The translations under genes and the position numbers were made by a program. This document shows positions 11,046-23,419 of a DNA stretch of 64,000 nt, piece after piece. The stretch covers positions 11,394,335 to 11,458,334 of the forward strand of contig NC_092669.1 of the NCBI RefSeq assembly GCF_032118995.1. The letters are read 5' to 3'. How positions within the stretch are numbered: position 1 is the stretch's first letter; every line of letters starts with the position of its first letter. Under the pieces are notes generated by a model that was not told the DNA's origin, searched no databases, and saw nothing but the letters and a program-made list of their open reading frames with translations. This DNA comes from Asterias amurensis. Its lineage: Eukaryota; Echinodermata; Asteroidea; Forcipulatida; Asteriidae.

Positions 11046-11460
11046 GTTAAAAGGCACTGGACACTACTGGTGATTACTCAATGGAGAGCTCTTGATAGTA
11101 TAAAACATTGTGAGAAATGGCTGTCTCTGAAGTAACATATTTTTTTCGGTAATTTCTCACTTAAATAATAAAAGACTTCTGACCTGAAGCCTTTTATTAT
11201 TTCATCTGAAAGCACACAAAGTAATGCAACAAGGGGTGTTTTTTTTTTTTTTTTTTCTCTTGCAAGTTCGATGACTAATTGAGCCCAAATTTTCAGAGGT
11301 GTTTTTTTTTATGCATTTGTTTTTTTCTTTTATTATTATCTCGCAACTACGACCAATTGAACTCAAATATACACAGGTTTGTTATTTTATGCATATGGTG
11401 AGATACACTAAGTGAGAAGACTGGTCTTTGACAATAACCAATAGTGTCCAGTGTCTTTAA
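11046..11460 (+). mobile_element. MITE family A copy, complete
   Basis: Ends AAAAGGCACTGGACACTACTGG and CCAATAGTGTCCAGTGTCTTT are inverted. Interior contains ATAAAACATTGTGAGAAATGG and GCAACAAGGGGTGTTTTT. It lies in the likely FLAD1 3' UTR. Confidence 0.75.
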
Positions 11461-13059
11461 GGCTGGTCCTAAGTTAAGGCAACTAACTCGTTCTAACTCT
11501 CGAGATTAGACTATTCTTCACTCCTTGTGAAATCCACCCTTGCAGTTACAAATTGTACACAGATCAAATTTAGGTGGTATAACCCACAAGACCACAGTGC
11601 ATGTAGCTCAAAGTATTCTATTATAAATTAATATTCTTCAATACTTGGCAGAATAATATTGAATTTATTATTGCCCGAGGGTGTGACAGTTATTTCATCG
11701 ATGTTGTGATAACTATTTGAATAATGATGTATTATACTTAAATTTATTTTCTTATAAGTGTTGTTTTATGGCAGGAGATATAACTATTTTTTATGTATAA
11801 ATGAAGATATTATGAACAAAAGCTGTCATTGGAATTTTGTAATAAACCATAGACATGAATTTAATTGTTTATTTATTTTTGAAGCCTTATTGTTTTCCTT
11901 TTTCAATAAGTAAAAATTGTATTTCATTTTCACACAAAAGTTACTTAGTTTGAGAATAATTTGTCTGAATTACTTCATTTCTCTACATTTGGGTATGCCC
12001 AACTTTATTCATTGTGCACCACTGCATAGTAAGAACAATTTTGGGGGTTTTCAACAATGGGTGCAATCTTAAGAAAAGTCAATTAACAAAAAGTAAATGT
12101 TATTTTGGTGTGGAATTACAAAACCCAAATGTCGTCTCAACATTCATTCATGGTATTATTTTGTTAAAAGTATAAAACTAAAGTTAAAGAACTGTAAGTA
12201 AGTACACTGATCATTTTTTTCTGGGGCAGCCAGGGTAATGAGCTAAAAAAAAATATTTCATCAAATTAAACATTTTTTGGAGTGAAATTTTCTTTAAATT
12301 TTAACTCTTAATATAATAAGTCAGAAACTATGACATTAATCAACTCCATAAGAAAAGTGATTGGAATTGGTCCGACACCCCTTTTTTCCGGCCCCGCCCC
12401 TACGGCTACCTCCCCGGCCCGACCTGTACAAGGCCCTTTCCGAAACTACGGTATTTTGTGTTCTCCGGCTTAGACAGTATTTTGAAAACCAATAGAAACG
12501 GAGCCCAAAGCCTGATAGTTCACAGCGTAAGCCATGGTTTCGAAAAGGGCGTGATAATAATAATAAATTGTGTTCATTTCAAGAGGGCGCTGTGGTTCTG
12601 CGCATGTGCATTCAGTGCCGCACACAACACAATTTTCGTAAACATGTCGTCTGCTCACACGAAGGTTTCAAGTCAAGATGTTTTCATCACAAAGCATCGG
12701 TAAGTAATGATTTGTTTGTATAGTTTGATAGATTAGTTGTTTGGAAATAGCTCGTAGATTCTTTGTGTGTATCTAGATGCCGTGGGATACAGTTTTAGTA
12801 CCGTTTTTATCGTGAGATTAAAAACAAAACTTGTTGTTTGTTAAAAAACTCAAATGGTTGTAAACCATGTAAACTGAATGCCTTTGCCCACTGCAGTTTA
12901 CTTTAGTATTCCTAACTATGACGTTGTTAGTAATTCGAGCAAATTATCTTTGGACGGGCTACAGCCTAATAATGTGTTAGAAGTCACTAACAATTATAAC
13001 AGTTAGCCTCAGGCCCAGGGTGGGGGGGGGGGGGGCAGAACCAGCAGAAGGTTCATGAG

Positions 13060-13290
13060 TTGATGACAACTTGTTGGCTCAGCAGAGCAGGGGATCGGTG
13101 GTTTCGCTCCCAGCCTTTTCATCTCAGGCAGGGGCAGGCTCTGACCTCCTGTGCCCTGTGGTCCCAGGTTTGATTCCTGGACCAACACCTTGCATGTGGA
13201 TTGGGTTTTTTTAGTCCCTACCTGACTGCAGGGGTTTAGTGGGGTTTTCCCCTTTCGTCCAAAGGCAAAACTTAATTTTCTTCTTCTTTA
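13060..13290 (+). mobile_element. Decayed SINE-like repeat
   Basis: Contains a B-box-like CCAGGTTTGATTCCTGGACC and the body-like GGGGTTTTCCCCTTTCGTCC, resembling the second SINE family at 3425. A G13 homopolymer lies just upstream at 13022-13034. Weak case. Confidence 0.3.
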
Positions 13291-14039
13291 AAGTTAAACA
13301 AAAAGTTGGTGTGATGTTTCCAATCTATTGGATGCTTTGCCGACTGCATAATTCAGTTTCAGTATCTTAGTATGGTGAAGCGTTACTGAGTCACTGATCA
13401 CACAAAAATGTATTCCCACTGGTTGGACTAATAAAAATGTTACAACTATATGATCTGAATGACAATTGATTGTTATTGACTTTGACTGAGCTGAGTAACA
13501 AGGGTGTTTAGTATAGAGAGCAAGTTTTTGTGATTCTGAAGACCGATTAGTAGTACTTCGAGAAAAAAAATATGCAAATAGTCCATAAACCTCCAAGTCT
13601 CTAGAAGTAAAGTTTGTACTCAGCCCCTACTCGACTCCTAAAACTTATCAAGGTTTGTTCGTGGCACAAACCTGAATACAGTTCTAGGAGAACGCAGCAC
13701 GTACCTTCAACGTGTGTATCAGTTCAATCACAGGAGGAAGGGAAAGTTGTGAAGAAGTTTCAAATAAAAGATCCAAAAAGAAATAACCACTTTTTCACTC
13801 AAATTGTTGTTATGTTTTGTTTCCCATTTTTAGGAATCCTTGAAGTAACTTTGGTTTGTGTTCATCGTTATTGGTTACGGACGCAACAGACAGGGTTTTA
13901 GCCATCACCAAACATCACCACGTGAGGAGTCATCAGCAGATGACAGAACTGTTCCAACTTGAAAATGCAAATAAATACTGGTGAGTTATGACTTATTTTG
14001 CATATTTTTCTCGTCATCAGTTTTTGTTTTCAGCCAGTG

Positions 14040-14560
14040 TGTGCACTTTTACAACCAGCATTTACTTTAATCCCATCCTCCCCCTTTCTGTCAATCTTGA
14101 ACCGCCCCCAAGATTTTACCCATTTTACAACCAGCCTGTACTTCAATCCCTACCCCCCCCCACTTTCTTTCAATCTTGAACCGCCCCCAAGATGTCACCC
14201 TTCTACTACACCAGCTTGTACTTTCCCAACCTCCTCCCCTTTCTTTCAATCTTGAACCACCCCAAGATTTAACCCCTTTTACAACCTGCCTGTACTTCAA
14301 TCCCAACCTCCCATTTTCTTTCGGTCTTGAACCTCTCCCAAGATGTAACCCCTTCTACTACCAGCCTCTACTTCAATCTTGAACCACCCCTAAGATGTAA
14401 CCCCAATACTACCAGCCTATATACTTCAATCCCCCACTTTTTTAAAATCTTTAACCGCCCCCAAGATGTAACCCCTTCTACTACCAGCCTGTACTTCAAT
14501 CCCTCCCCCACTTTCTCTCAATCTGGAACCGCCCCAAGATGCAACCTCTTAATTACTACC
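14040..14560 (+). repeat. Pyrimidine-rich minisatellite, about 70-bp unit
   Basis: About seven or eight units read TACAACCAGCCTGTACTTCA, ATCCC, CCCACTTTCTTTCAATCTTG, AACCGCCCCCAAGATGTAAC. A stray unit recurs at 14795-14850. The top strand is C/T-rich, so apparent proline-rich open frames here are repeat artefacts. Confidence 0.8.
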
Positions 14561-14565
14561 AGCCT

Positions 14566-14755
14566 GTGCCAATTTCATAAAGCTATTAAGCAGAAAACAC
14601 CAGCAAAATTTCTTTGCTAAGCAAAAAATGATTGGGGCACCAGTTGCAACAATGTAAACTTTAAGAAATTCTGGCTTGTAATAAGTTTCTGTTTAGCAAG
14701 ATTTTATTTCTGCTTAGCAAGTTTTATGCTCACAGGCTTGATGAAATTGGGCACT
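14566..14755. mobile_element. MITE with CCAATTTCATAAAGC inverted ends
   Basis: Left GTGCCAATTTCATAAAGCTA; right GCTTGATGAAATTGGGCAC. The interior repeats TGCTTAGCAA and TTGCTAAGCA in both directions. Other copies: 28810-28971, 34944-35220, 36547-36691, 58996-59267. Confidence 0.65.
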
Positions 14756-15536
14756 GTACTTAAATACCAAACGTGCACCCTTCTTTTCTGTAAATCTGGA
14801 CCGCCCCCAACCTGGAACCCCCCTCTGATACCAGCCAACAGAACTTTAACCCCAAAAAGGCACTCCATTGCACTTTGTATGCTGAACTACCCCTGTCTCA
14901 CTTACAAGACTACAGAATTTATAATGTAATAAAACAAATCAAAACTGAAATTGGTTTTCATTTCATCCCATCATGGTTTTTTATTGCATTACTTTATACA
15001 AATAAAAACTTAAAGGCAGAAAATACATGTATGACATATACAATAATTTTACAAAAGAATATAGATTTTCAAATTGACATTCCAAAAGAGGTGCCCTTTT
15101 AAAACAAAATAAATAAGTCTGCCATGGCCTAAATCTGTCGTGTACAAAGTTTTTGTCCAGTCATTTTGTTATTCAATAAAAATTATATAAAAATAATCTT
15201 TTTCAAGGCACTGTTACACCAAAGCCCCTACACTTCTAATAATCTTTTAAATAAAAATGTGATACAGACTGTCAAAGTTGGATCAGTGGCTCTTATAATT
15301 TTGTATTAATTATTCTTTATTCTTGTACTTTTGTTTACAGGTTCAATTAACAGATGAGGAGCAGCAGTTTCATCACAAGAGATGCACCAGGTCTTTGATT
15401 GAGAACACTTGGCTTGAAGCTTCATCACAACTTCAAACAATTCATCATCTCTCTACTACAAGCTTCTATTATACATCAACTTTATAAACTAATGCTAGGA
15501 TATTAAGGTAGGTTTTTTGTTTTGTTTATGAATTGT

Positions 15537-16072
15537 AAAAAGGCCTGTTTACATACACTTTGACTTCATCATCAAGATACTTAAAGGGCCTGTCAGTCAC
15601 ACTAAGTCAATTTATTGGCAACTTTTAGGCAACTGCTGCAGTGCACACAAACAAAACACTTTGATATCAAAGTGCTCTTATAATCATGGTCTCACTACCT
15701 CTAAGAAATTTATGTAAAAATTCTGTTGGCAATATCATTCCTTTTCTTGGGTACTGTCTTTAAGTGGCTGGCTATAAACTGCCTCTTGGGACAAGGACTT
15801 TTTGCACGTATTGTAGTCAATGCCCCAGGGATAGCCAGGGATATACAAAACAGTACCCCGCCCGGTGAGGCAGTAGCGGGGCGTGGAAGGAGTTAAAACC
15901 CACGGCTATTTTCACATCCCTGGCCATGTTCCCATTAGTCCAGGGTCTGTTATAACTGTGCACTAGACTTGAACACACTTCCTCTGAAAATGTTTTACCC
16001 TCCAATACATTATGCCAAAAAAAACGATGAGGTAAATTTGATGAAGTCTTCCGTTATGTAAACAGACCTTTA
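15537..16072. mobile_element. MITE with AAGGCCTGTTTACATA ends
   Basis: Left AAAGGCCTGTTTACATACAC then GACTTCATCATCA; right TTTGATGAAGTCTTCCG then TATGTAAACAGACCTTTA. An internal imperfect inverted region contains CCCGCCCGGTGAGGC. No protein recognised. Confidence 0.6.
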
Positions 16073-16300
16073 CTAATAATCAGTCCAGATATTGCAACTG
16101 TTGATGTAAGGTATACAGATTGGTGCTGGCAGAAGAATGTGTATACAAATCTTCTGACTGCTGGTATTATACATTACAACAACCATCTCAGCAAAAAGCA
16201 CCCAATGCATTGCAATGTCCACTTTTGTACTATCTGACTATTTGACTTATGCTAAACTGCAATTATAATGTGTTGCTATAGAATTACTTTTAAACTAAGT

Positions 16301-16643
16301 TAAAGGCAGTGGAAACTATTGGTAATTGTCAAAGTCTAGCCTTTACAGTTGGTGTATCTCAACATATGCATAAAATAACAAACCTGTGAAAAGAAAAAAA
16401 CACTTTTGTCACACGAAGTTGCGTGCGTTTAGATGGTTGATTTCGAGTCCTCAAGTTCTAAATCTGAGGTCTCGAAATCAAATTCGTGGAAAATCACCTC
16501 TTTCTCAAAAACTATGGCACTTCAGAGGGAGCCGTTTCTCACAATGTTTTATACCATCAAGTTCTCCCCATTACTCGTCACCAAGAAAGGTTTTATGCTA
16601 ATAACTATTTTGAGTAATTACCAATAGTGTCCACTTCCTTTAA
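16301..16643 (+). mobile_element. MITE family A copy, complete
   Basis: Begins TTAAAGGCAGTGGAAACTATT and ends CCAATAGTGTCCACTTCCTTTAA. Interior typical of the family: GGTGTATCTCAACATATGC, GAGGGAGCCGTTTCTCACA. Confidence 0.85.
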
Positions 16644-17159
16644 AGTAATTCTAGCAACACATTTTAATTACAGTTTAGCATTAGTAGCTAAGTCATGCAA
16701 ATCATTCATTCTTTGGGGGAATGTAACTTTCCTACAAAGACCTATGTTTGGGTTTATGAAACTTTCCAGATCAGCTTTGCAAAGTGTTGCCAATTAAAAT
16801 AAATTGCTCAGAACTTGCCGGGCATACATCTGCTGAAGTCCTTCTGCCAGCACACATCTATAAAATAATGGAAAAACAATTAATTAGTGTAGTGTAGTAT
16901 ACAATAATGAATCTATGTGATGCTTACGTTGCTCACACGTATGGGGGTGTGACATAACTTTGTCAAAGATCACATCAATTGTGTCTAGTTCTGATTTACA
17001 CACCAACTCACTCAATCGTTAAAATGTCAACAAATTTGTAAACACTGAGTATATGTATTTTCAGTTCTAAATTTGTGTACAATTTTAACAGCGCTTCTAG
17101 AAAGAAGAAGTTGAATGTGAGGAACAACAGTATAAATTGGTAGTATCAGGTTTTGATTT

Positions 17160-17770
17160 TAGACCGGACTCAAGCTCTGTCGCTGTTTCTATTCAGCAGC
17201 GTGTGGATTCGAGTTCCACTCAAGACACTTTTGTTCTCAAGCAAAACACTTAACCATTATTGATACGTAGTCGAAAGGGTTAGAACACCAGACTCAAGCT
17301 CTGTCGCTGTTTCTATTCAGCAGAGTGTGGGTTCGAGTCCTGGTCAAGACACTTGTGTCCTAAAGCAAGACACTTAACCATTATTGATACGTAGCCAAAT
17401 GGATAAGAACACCGGACTCAAGCTCTGTCGCTGTTTCTATTCAGCAGTGTGTTGGTTCGAGTCCCGGTCAAGACACTTGTGTCCTAAAGCAAGACACTTA
17501 ACCATTATTGATACGTAGCCAAATGGATTAGAACACCGGACTCAAGCTCTGTCGCTGTTTCTATTCAGCAGTGTGTTGGTTCGAGTCCCGGTCAAGACAC
17601 TTGTGTCCTAAAGCAAGACACTTAACCATTATTGATACGTAGTCAAATAGATAAGAACACCGGACTCGAGCTCTGTCACTGTTTTTATTCAGCAGTGTGT
17701 TGGTTCGAGTCCCGGTCAAGACACTTGAGTTCTAAAGCACTACACATAACCATTATTGATAAGTTGAATG
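17160..17770 (+). repeat. Five tandem copies of a 124-bp tRNA-SINE head
   Basis: GACTC of the motif CGGACTCAAGCTCTGTCGCT recurs at 17167, 17291, 17415, 17539 and 17663, a period of exactly 124 bp. Each unit has a B box GGTTCGAGTCCCGGTCAAGA followed by AAGCAAGACACTTAACCATT and TTGATACGTAG. The third and fourth units are almost identical; the first and last are diverged, as expected for unequal crossing-over. Confidence 0.9.
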
Positions 17771-18091
17771 GATATGAGCTATATAATAAGTGGCCACTAC
17801 TGTTATTGATTGTTACCATTTTAAAAAACTTAGGGTGCCCTTTTAATTGTGTGTGTTTGCCTTCATATAGATGAAAAGTTACAATTATTTTCTCATAGTC
17901 AACAATTAGTGGCGTAACCAGAGGGGCCTTACTTCCCCCAACATGAGACAAACTCAGGCACAAGTCGTTAAAATATCGGTTGCGGTAATAGTGAAACAGC
18001 TCTCGTGTAACCATCTTGCAATCTGCTTTACGGGTGACTTCTGCTCCCATCACTACCGCTTGTTTAATGACAAGTAAAAATGAAATATTCT

Positions 18092-18464
18092 CCGAAATGA
18101 CGTTTTTGCCCCCATTTTGCCACTCCTCCCCACTCCCTCCCCAATCTCTGGTTACACCACAAACGTTGTAAACAACTTGGCTACTCAATATTGTTATGAA
18201 TCATGTAAATTACTAACAGATAGAAGTCCTTTGGTAGAGTTTTAGATGCTCAAAGATCGTGTAAAATGATATCTTTTCCTCAAAATGGTGTAACTGTAAA
18301 ATTATGTTTTTGCCTCCACTTGCCACCCCTCCCCCCTCCCTCCCCAATCTCTGGTTACACCACAAACGTTGTAAACAACTTGGCTACTCAATGTTGTTAT
18401 GAATCTTGTAAATTACTCACAGATAGAAGTCCTTTGGTAGAGTTTTAGATGCTCAAAGATCGTG
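18092..18464 (+). repeat. Direct duplication with 203-bp period
   Basis: CCAATCTCTGGTTACACCAC at 18141 recurs at 18344, and about 165 bp around it matches nearly base for base through CAAAGATCGTGTA. The two copies are a recent tandem segmental duplication. No gene is involved. Confidence 0.85.
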
Positions 18465-18984
18465 TACTTATTGTATTTCAATGCTCAGGACATGTTGTTT
18501 ATATGGCAACCGTCTATGTCTAGTTCCCAGTCTCTAAGAATAGGTAATACAGTAGTGGATGGGTGTCTGACTATTTTTTCCTTTAATATTTATTGAGAAA
18601 ATGTACGTGAATAAGTGTTCGTTTTCAGAGTTTATTCGTTGAAAATGAGTTGTTTTTGAATCGCAATGTATGTGAACTGTTTTAATTGTCTTAGAATTGG
18701 TAAAAAAGGTACAATAATTGGAAATACCGATGTACGAAAATGCGTTAGGTGTAGTATGTATTGTTATTGTAAGTTGAACCGTGGGCCTATGTATGTGTAT
18801 ACACATTGTTAAAGCCAATTAAGATGCATTTAAAGGCCGTTTTTTTAGTTAAGTTGTACATTTTGGATGAATTTTGAAGAGGAAATGTTTGGATTGATGT
18901 AATACAACGGTGTAAGCAGTGTGAAGGTGTTTAGAAGTATTTTGGGGACGTTTTGGTGATGTAAATCGTAAAGAAATTATGAGT

Positions 18985-19225
18985 TTCACGACTTTTGCAC
19001 TTAAAATTATTTTTTTTTTCACCGATTTTGACCAAAATTAACGAGCGTACGTTTCAAGCGATTTTAAGAAAATGATTTTCAAAAAATGCGTAAAAAATGC
19101 AAGTTTTTGGTAAAAAAATCTTTTCTACCAACTTTTTTCACCAAAATTAACGAGCGTGCGTTTCAGGCGATTTTAAAATTTTGAATCACCGTTAAAAAAA
19201 AATTTAACGGTGATTTTTTTTTTTT
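18985..19225. repeat. Duplicated AT-rich motif and a short hairpin
   Basis: ACCAAAATTAACGAGCGTACG near 19032 recurs as ACCAAAATTAACGAGCGTGCG near 19140, each followed by TTTCA.GCGATTTTA. At 19186-19215 AATCACCGTTAAA pairs with TTTAACGGTGATT. Confidence 0.5.
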
Positions 19226-19439
19226 TTTGCCCAAAAATGAAATTTTATTGAAAAATTCTTGCCTCCCCCTCACCCTCTCTTCCCGGTGCCGCCTCCCCCT
19301 CTCTCTCTGGTCCCGGTGTCGTCCCCTCCTCGTGGTTCCGCCGCCGTGTTGCCTCCTGCTGCTGCGTCTCCCTCTCCATGCGTCAAGACCTGTACATGTA
19401 CCTGTGGAAGAAACGTGGGTTATTTCTTTATTTCGCTTA

Positions 19440-19515
19440 CCTCATGGTCCGTGCCGGGGCTCGAACCTCTCATCTTGTCCTCGCGAAACTGTAACCTTAT
19501 CCACTGGGCCACAAC
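19440..19515 (-). mobile_element. tRNA-like SINE head, reverse strand
   Basis: On the minus strand the A box TGGCCCAGTGG and B box GGTTCGAGCCCC are correctly spaced with an anticodon-arm-like middle. A CT-rich run (19258-19375) adjoins. A true tRNA gene is less likely in this repeat-rich setting and the acceptor stem was not evident. Confidence 0.4.
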
Positions 19516-20427
19516 GATGACTGTACAGATCATACATTTTTTGGAGTGATGAATATTACACAATCACGTATGTATAGCACAGCGATATTTATTTACGGGT
19601 ATAAATAATTAAATAGCCCCCTCTGTTGATCAAAGAAAAAATAAATAGCCCCCTCTGTTGGTCAAAATTGTCCAGTGTGTAATAAAAAAACTTGTTGCTG
19701 TGTTTAATGAGATAAGAAAAACGTTTTTGCCAATCAGTTATTTGAGTCCGATTTTGTATATTTAAGGTTTACGCTTTCTTAGGTCTATAATTAAACCCAA
19801 ACATTTTAACCCACCATTTTAAAATAAAATATTTTAAAACAAAGACGATAACTCAAAAAGAACACATGGAACACTTTATTTTATTAAATCATTTCATGTT
19901 TTATTGGAACATAATTTTATATAAATGATAATAATAATATATTTTAGTAATAATAATAATTACAAAAATTAACACAAATTATTTTTTCAAAGTAACACTC
20001 AAATAAATTAAGAGATAAAATTCGCAAAAAAAGTACTACAGCAGGACAATCTAATTAAACAAGGATGGTGTGGTGTTTTTTTCAACACTGATGATGGAAA
20101 CTCACAATAAAAGTGAAATAAATACCATAAATTTAGATAGATTTATGATAGTACAATCTATCCTCTCGATAGCGTGTCCTGCCTTCATATTACAAAACTA
20201 AGGTTTCTAATTCGAACATTACAGAATTTTTTTTTTCTAGAAACTAAGTTTCTAAAAATAAGCATAATTTTCAGCATGTAAACACATTAACTTAATTTTA
20301 GGGGTAACAACCAAAATCAGCTATGCAGACCTTTCCAGATATTTTCAGACATGTTTCTTAAAAATCAGTGTTTTCAAACTAAATTTAAAAGATGATATTT
20401 TTTATCCTGCAATCCTGTATCATTCCT

Positions 20428-20716
20428 TTAAAGACACCGGACACGTTTGGTAAGTGTCAACGACCAGTCTTCTCACTTGATGTACCTCAACTTATAAATG
20501 CATAAAATAACAAACCTGAAAATCTGAGCTCAATTGGTCGTTGAAGTTGCGAGAGAATAATGATGCTTGATTTGGGATCTCAAAATATAATTCTGAGGTC
20601 TCTAAATCAGATTCAAATATTTAAGTGGAAAATGACTTCTTTCTTGAAAACTATGTACTTCTGAGGGAGCCTAACAATTATTTGGGGTAATTACCAATAA
20701 AGTCCATTGCCTTTAA
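20428..20716 (+). mobile_element. MITE family A copy, diverged
   Basis: Starts TTAAAGACACCGGACACG and ends TACCAATAAAGTCCATTGCCTTTAA. Interior CACTTGATGTACCTCAAC and GAGCTCAATTGGTCGTTG. Confidence 0.7.
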
Positions 20717-20749
20717 CTTTCAGTTTATTGAAAGATAAATTTTATCAAA

Positions 20750-22300
20750 GGGTAGTTTTCAGTTGGGCCACACAGAAATGTAATCACGTTTCCTTTCACT
20801 GAATTTAGGTAAAATTTGGGCAACATTTGTCTTAACATTTTGGCTAAACAGAAATTAAGTCATGTTTTCTTTTCCCATTACAATGACAAATTTGTAGGCA
20901 GGTAGTCTTGGCCAAACAAAAATATAGTCATGTTTCCACTCAAAAAGGGTGAGTACACAGGTGGGCAATGCTTTTAGAAGTTTTATCCTGTAACACTGAA
21001 GACAAGGCGAGTACAACAACTTGCTAGGTGTTGCTAAAGTGGTCAACAAGTAGGGTATTCAGTATTCAGTATTACACTGAATTTACGTAACAGGTGGGCA
21101 ACATCTCTTTTATTTTTAAGTAGTTAGGCCAAACCAAAATAAAGTTGTGTTTCCCATTACTTGTCAAGTTTAGCAAAATAAAAAGATAGTATTGTTGCAA
21201 AACCTGCCACCAATTTTTAGTGGTATAGGAAACATGGTTATATTTTTGTTTTGCCCATCAATCTTTACCACAAAAATATAATATTCCTTCCAAATAACAA
21301 AGCAGGTTCAAATATTCAGCCTTGATTTCTACACCATTGTCAGTGGATCATTATTCTTAAAAAGTAAGTAAGTTTTTCACAGTTTGACCAAATAAAGAGA
21401 TAGCCTAGCTCCTTTTGTTACTACACTAGTTGGGCCGAACAAAACTATAATAATGTTACACTGAATTTGGGTAATAGGTGGGCAATTGTGTAATAGTTGA
21501 GCTAAACAAAAATAAAGTTATGTTTCCCATTACAGTGGAAAAAGAGGTAGTACACAGGTGGCCAACATTTTTTTTTTCTTTCAAAGTTTGGCTAAATCAA
21601 AAGATGTCGGGTTTGTCACTTTTTTTTTTTTTGGGGGGGGGCGTCTTGTGAAAATGTGTCATTCAAATGTAGGCGTGTGATATTTGCCAAACCTGCTACC
21701 AATTTTTAGTGTTATAGGAAACATGGTTATTTTATTTTTGTCCGCCCATCACCCCAAAAATTTAATATTCCATCCAAATTATAAAGCAGGTTCAAATACT
21801 CAGCCTTGATTTCTACACCCTTGACAGCATCAGCGAAACCTCCACTGTTGTCCACGCGATCAAACTCAGAGAAGGTTTTGGCAATTTAGATGTCACTGAG
21901 GATCCAAAGGGTGCCCAGGGGTTAAGGGGTGTCCATTCTGATGAATCCACTCAGGCAAAGTGTCTCTTCCATCACGGTTTCCTAAAATGCAAGACAAGGA
22001 GAAGATTGTTTACAACAGTTATACAGGCCTACTCCAGAAATTGACACAAGAATAATGGTCAAAGTACAATAAAACAATCTGACTTGAACTTAAAGGGGGA
22101 AAAATAAGCTATTTTATAGGGGCCATTCAAAATAGTCAATGTTGAAAACTTTGACAATGTTGTAACCATTGGCCCAAACAAAAATAAGGTTATGTTTCCC
22201 AATACAACTAAAAAAATGGGTACATTCACAGGTGCGCAATATTTTTTATTTTATTTTTCCAAATAAAAAGATAGTAATGTTTTCAAATACACTGACAAAT
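20750..22300 (+). repeat. Degenerate long tandem or duplicated sequence
   Basis: Phrases such as AAAGTTATGTTTCCCATTAC, CAGGTGGGCAACA and AAAAAGATAGT recur at 20870, 21110, 21440, 21520, 22180 and 22260. A larger duplication pairs 21190-21350 with 21675-21835 (CCAATTTTTAGTG, GGAAACATGGTTAT, AAGCAGGTTCAAATA, CAGCCTTGATTTCTACACC). No clear gene, though 21893-21981 on the minus strand is a possible terminal exon (see findings). Confidence 0.5.
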
Positions 22301-23419
22301 TAATGGGTAGATAGGTGGGTGACGTGTTGTTTTTTCCACAGTTGGGCAAAACAAGAGGTAACATACCAATAATATGTTTCCTATAATTTTATAAAATATT
22401 ATACTGTTGTTGAATAGTTTGGCAAAAGAAAAAAAAAGTATTCCATTTACAGTCACCAAGGGTTCAATGACAAGGCCAAAACCAGAGCCAGTAAACTGCA
22501 GGTGGCGTCTGTAAGTGTAACCTATTTTGCTTGGGACTGTCCCCACCCCCACCTCCCTGGTTAAAAGCCCCTAGGCCTGGTGTGTGTGCATACTACCCCT
22601 GTGTTTGAAGGAAGTCAGATCAAGAGCTAGGCCTAGGGCACTATTTTATATACGATCACTGCGAAATGTCCACACAATTCACCATGTGGACTTGGGCAAG
22701 GCACAATCTGCACAAACATTTCACTTTCAGTGATTCACACAGTGTTGCTACACAGGCACTCTGCATGCTGTGCTGGCACCCATCCAATCCCACGCCAAGT
22801 CCAGTTGCGGTGGTAACAACAGTGTAAATATGACTCATGAGTGGTACTGTGGAAATGTATGCTAAAATTTGAGCACATGAACAATAATAAGGGATTCCAG
22901 AATAAGAAGAACATAATTGCAGTCGAGTGACTGACAGTGACACTGCCTGCACTGTACTGTGACTGTAGCAGGTAGTCATGGTAGTGCCGCTGTCGCGTCG
23001 GTCTGCAGAGTTTGACAGGTCTCTTCTAAGCTTGGTCGGTGTTCATTCATAATCATACAAAACTTACTCAAATTGCCCATTATCTGCCATTAATTTGCAC
23101 CCATTCTCCGGCTGGCTGTTCCCTGTTATTCTATGTGAATTCCAATGGTGACATTCGCATTCTCAGACGGCAGATAGCAATCGGAATACTGAGTGAAAAA
23201 CGATCTTCCAAATCAAAACAACAACGCAGCATTTTCGTTGCAGAAGTCAAATTTCGCGTTGTTGTCTGGTCCCCATTCGTACTGCTGTTTCGTGCACATT
23301 TCTTTATACCAAGTTCTACGTAACAAATTTAGTTAATGGACCATACTATTTCTGTAACTTCTCAAATGAGGGCGCTGTTTACATTTTGTTTTCGTGTCAA
23401 TCCTGTTGGCAATAATTAT
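22301..23419. other. No recognisable gene
   Basis: Several open frames of 90-107 codons exist (for example minus 22656-22979) but none resembles a protein family, has repeat-free support or has joined exons. GAGGGCGCTGTTTAC near 23368 is a short motif found at repeat edges elsewhere in the window. Confidence 0.4.

Larger units (their letters stand above)
10416..11860 (+). other. FLAD1: Probable FLAD1 3' UTR region
   Basis: After the stop at 10415 no further coding exon is seen. A poly(A)-signal-like AATAAA occurs near 11840 (TTTTGTAATAAACCATAG), so the transcript may end about 11.86 kb, including three transposon copies in the UTR. An earlier end is equally possible, since AATAAA also overlaps the stop region at about 10411. 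Confidence 0.35.
12590..15508 (+). ncRNA. Possible three-exon transcript, coding status unclear
   Basis: A GC-rich stretch with TCTGCGCATGTGCATT (NRF1-like) at 12597-12612 is followed by ATG at 12643 and a strong donor CATCG|GTAAGT ending an exon at 12701. Candidate downstream exons are 13835-13980 (acceptor TTTTTAG, donor CTG|GTGAGT) and 15342-15508 (acceptor TTTACAG, donor AAG|GTAGGT). Reading from the ATG gives only MSSAHTKVSSQDVFITKHRNP and a stop in the second exon, so a long non-coding RNA or a false set of splice sites are both possible. The last segment has a 48-codon open frame beginning VQLTDEEQQFHHKRCT, which does not match the upstream phase. No family recognised. Confidence 0.25.

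Noticed and set aside
13988-14620. Proline-rich open frames
   Set aside because: Produced by the pyrimidine-rich minisatellite; no splice or protein-family support.
17160-17770. CRISPR-like or tRNA gene cluster
   Set aside because: The 124-bp units are contiguous SINE heads without spacer diversity, in an animal gene context.
22656-22979. Minus-strand frame of 107 codons
   Set aside because: No recognisable domain, low-complexity Cys/Ser/Thr-rich content, no exons to join.
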